The notes under the pieces: model-generated
Database searches by the model: none
What the model saw: the letters and a program-made list of their open reading frames with translations, nothing else
What the model was told of the DNA's origin: nothing
Program-made: the position numbers and the translations under genes
Assembly: GCF_018918265.1 (NCBI RefSeq)
Contig: NZ_JAHLQC010000009.1
Span: forward strand, 1-64,000
Direction: 5' to 3'
Source of the DNA: Falcatimonas sp. MSJ-15
Lineage (GTDB): Bacteria > Bacillota > Clostridia > Lachnospirales > Lachnospiraceae
DNA: 64,000 nucleotides
In this document: positions 62,419 to 64,000 of the stretch, one piece after another
Layout: each line of letters begins with the position of its first letter
How positions within the stretch are numbered: the first letter of the stretch is position 1

Positions 62419-62470
62419 AACTGTCCGATTATCAATATCACAGATATATGATAGCCGGACAGTTATTTTT
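62419..62470. terminator. Terminator-like hairpin between yqeY and the M3 peptidase
   Basis: AACTGTCCG...CGGACAGTTATTTTT. Confidence 0.75.
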
Positions 62471-62510
62471 ATGGGCTCTTTGTCAAGAGCGGGATAAATT
62501 TTTATAAGTA

Positions 62511-64000
62511 TTATAAGCCATAGCGTTTTTTTAGTGTGCTTTCAAGATTGTCAAGCATTGTAGGGTTAAACGGCGACAAAAGATTATTTTCTTCAAGAAG
62601 TTCAGTATAACTTAGAGATGAACCTTGAGTAACCATATTAACGTATATGTCAGCAGCTTTATCAAAATCTTTAAGAGATATCTCCCATAATTCAAAAGCA
62701 GGTACAGCTGATATAGCATAACTGATATAGTACATAGGCTGTGTAAAATTGTGAGTGACTTCAACCCAGTCATATGCTTCAGTAATAGGATCATTAGAAT
62801 CTATTAAACCATATTCTTTGCATAATGAACAATATAGCTGGTTGATTTTTTCAACAGTCGGATTCTCCATTGAATAGACTTTTTGCTGAAATTCATCATA
62901 AAGGCATCCTTCAATGATTGTATCAAGTCTTTGAACAATTGTATAATCAATAGCAGAAGATACGTATTTTTCGCTTAACATATCACTGTAATGATTAGTA
63001 TACATAAGTTCAAGAGCCTGTGAATAGATCTCAGATATATCAGTACTTGCAGCTACATTACCTGAAGTTATGTAATATTCATAAAAATGACCAAATTCAT
63101 GTTCAAGAGACATAAGATCATAGAAATCTTCATCTGGGTTATTAAATAAAAAAGGTGAAGAATAACCATTTATATAAGTGGTAAAACCACCAGAAGCCTT
63201 ATTCTCTCTGCCTTCAATGTCATAAAGATTATATTTTTTCATATAGTTAAAAGTCTCAACAAACGATTCATCAAAATCTCCAAGGTAATTACTAAGCATC
63301 TCTAAAAGTTTACGATCAGTAACTTTTGAAAAATAAGAATCAAGTTCGTCAAAACCTGCCTGATTTCTAGTTGAATAGATTTTTGAAAAAAGAGGAACAA
63401 TTTTTCTTTTTACACTATTACATAGATTCAGAACGTCAGTTGGAGTGTAGTCACGATAATATGTATTGACATAACTATATTCTGCGTAAGTCTTGTAATT
63501 ATAGGCTTTTGCAATACTGTTACGAACATTAATTAGTTCAATATATATAGGCCCAACAAGTTCACATTTTTTCTTTAGTTCATCATTATAGTCGGAAATG
63601 TTATCGTCAGAACCGTTATCAAGTATGCCAGGTGTATTATCGTGACCATTTATGTTATTATCATTGCTATTGTTATCGTTGTCAAAATTATTATTAGTGT
63701 TAGAAGAAGTTGCATCTTCATTATATATAAGTTCAGTATATTGATTGAGAAGCTCTTTTTCTTTAAGAAGAAGAGCACTTACTTCGGAGTTAGATGTAGC
63801 TGATGAGAATGATTCGAATAGATCATCTCCCCAATATTCACGGGCTGCATCACTACAATTTGAATTAATAATAATAGCAGCAGTATCAATCAGACTATTA
63901 TACATATTCATATAAGTCTCATAAGAATAATTATATTCATCTATATAATATTGGTCAGTTACATCAAGGCTGTTGTGTATTGATGCAAGAGTACAATTAG
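62511..64000 (-). CDS. M3 family oligoendopeptidase; frame runs off the window edge
   Basis: LEHEFGHFYEYY zinc motif; frame stays open from 63911 to the window end. Confidence 0.88.
   Translation of the reverse strand, partial: NCTLASIHNSLDVTDQYYIDEYNYSYETYMNMYNSLIDTAAIIINSNCSDAAREYWGDDLFESFSSATSNSEVSALLLKEKELLNQYTELIYNEDATSSNTNNNFDNDNNSNDNNINGHDNTPGILDNGSDDNISDYNDELKKKCELVGPIYIELINVRNSIAKAYNYKTYAEYSYVNTYYRDYTPTDVLNLCNSVKRKIVPLFSKIYSTRNQAGFDELDSYFSKVTDRKLLEMLSNYLGDFDESFVETFNYMKKYNLYDIEGRENKASGGFTTYINGYSSPFLFNNPDEDFYDLMSLEHEFGHFYEYYITSGNVAASTDISEIYSQALELMYTNHYSDMLSEKYVSSAIDYTIVQRLDTIIEGCLYDEFQQKVYSMENPTVEKINQLYCSLCKEYGLIDSNDPITEAYDWVEVTHNFTQPMYYISYAISAVPAFELWEISLKDFDKAADIYVNMVTQGSSLSYTELLEENNLLSPFNPTMLDNLESTLKKRYGL

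Overview
AT-rich chromosomal window, most likely from a spore-forming Lachnospiraceae/Clostridia bacterium (inferred from gene content; not verified by search). It is mostly ordinary core genome: a glgB-like/mscS pair, arcC, pflB-pflA, an isopropylmalate/homocitrate-synthase-family gene with a GntR regulator, an HD-GYP + GGDEF pair, tetR/MMPL/YhgE-like, rex, nnrDE, alr-mazF, spoIIGA-sigE with inverted sigG, eda, lacI-ABC(malEFG-like)-GH35, an FMN-riboswitch ribD-ribE-ribBA-ribH operon, yqeY and an M3 peptidase. The first 2.7 kb is a decayed accessory patch with Rpn/PD-(D/E)XK remnants. No CRISPR array, prophage, rRNA or tRNA was recognised. The observations most worth a second look are: a 197-bp terminal-inverted-repeat element with a strongly nested hairpin core plus an internally deleted inverted second copy; a branching-enzyme-like protein whose GH13 nucleophile Asp is Asn; a RibBA with an in-frame, necessarily translated 18/36-bp tandem-repeat N-terminal extension; a helically phased motif array upstream of a 1777-aa PHP-domain exoprotein; short ISL3-end-like sequences repeatedly sitting just after terminators; an antitoxin-less mazF; a spoIIGA frame with no standard start codon; and a three-member family of zinc-ribbon/TM/repeat-domain proteins. 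All calls come from reading the sequence only; no database search was run.
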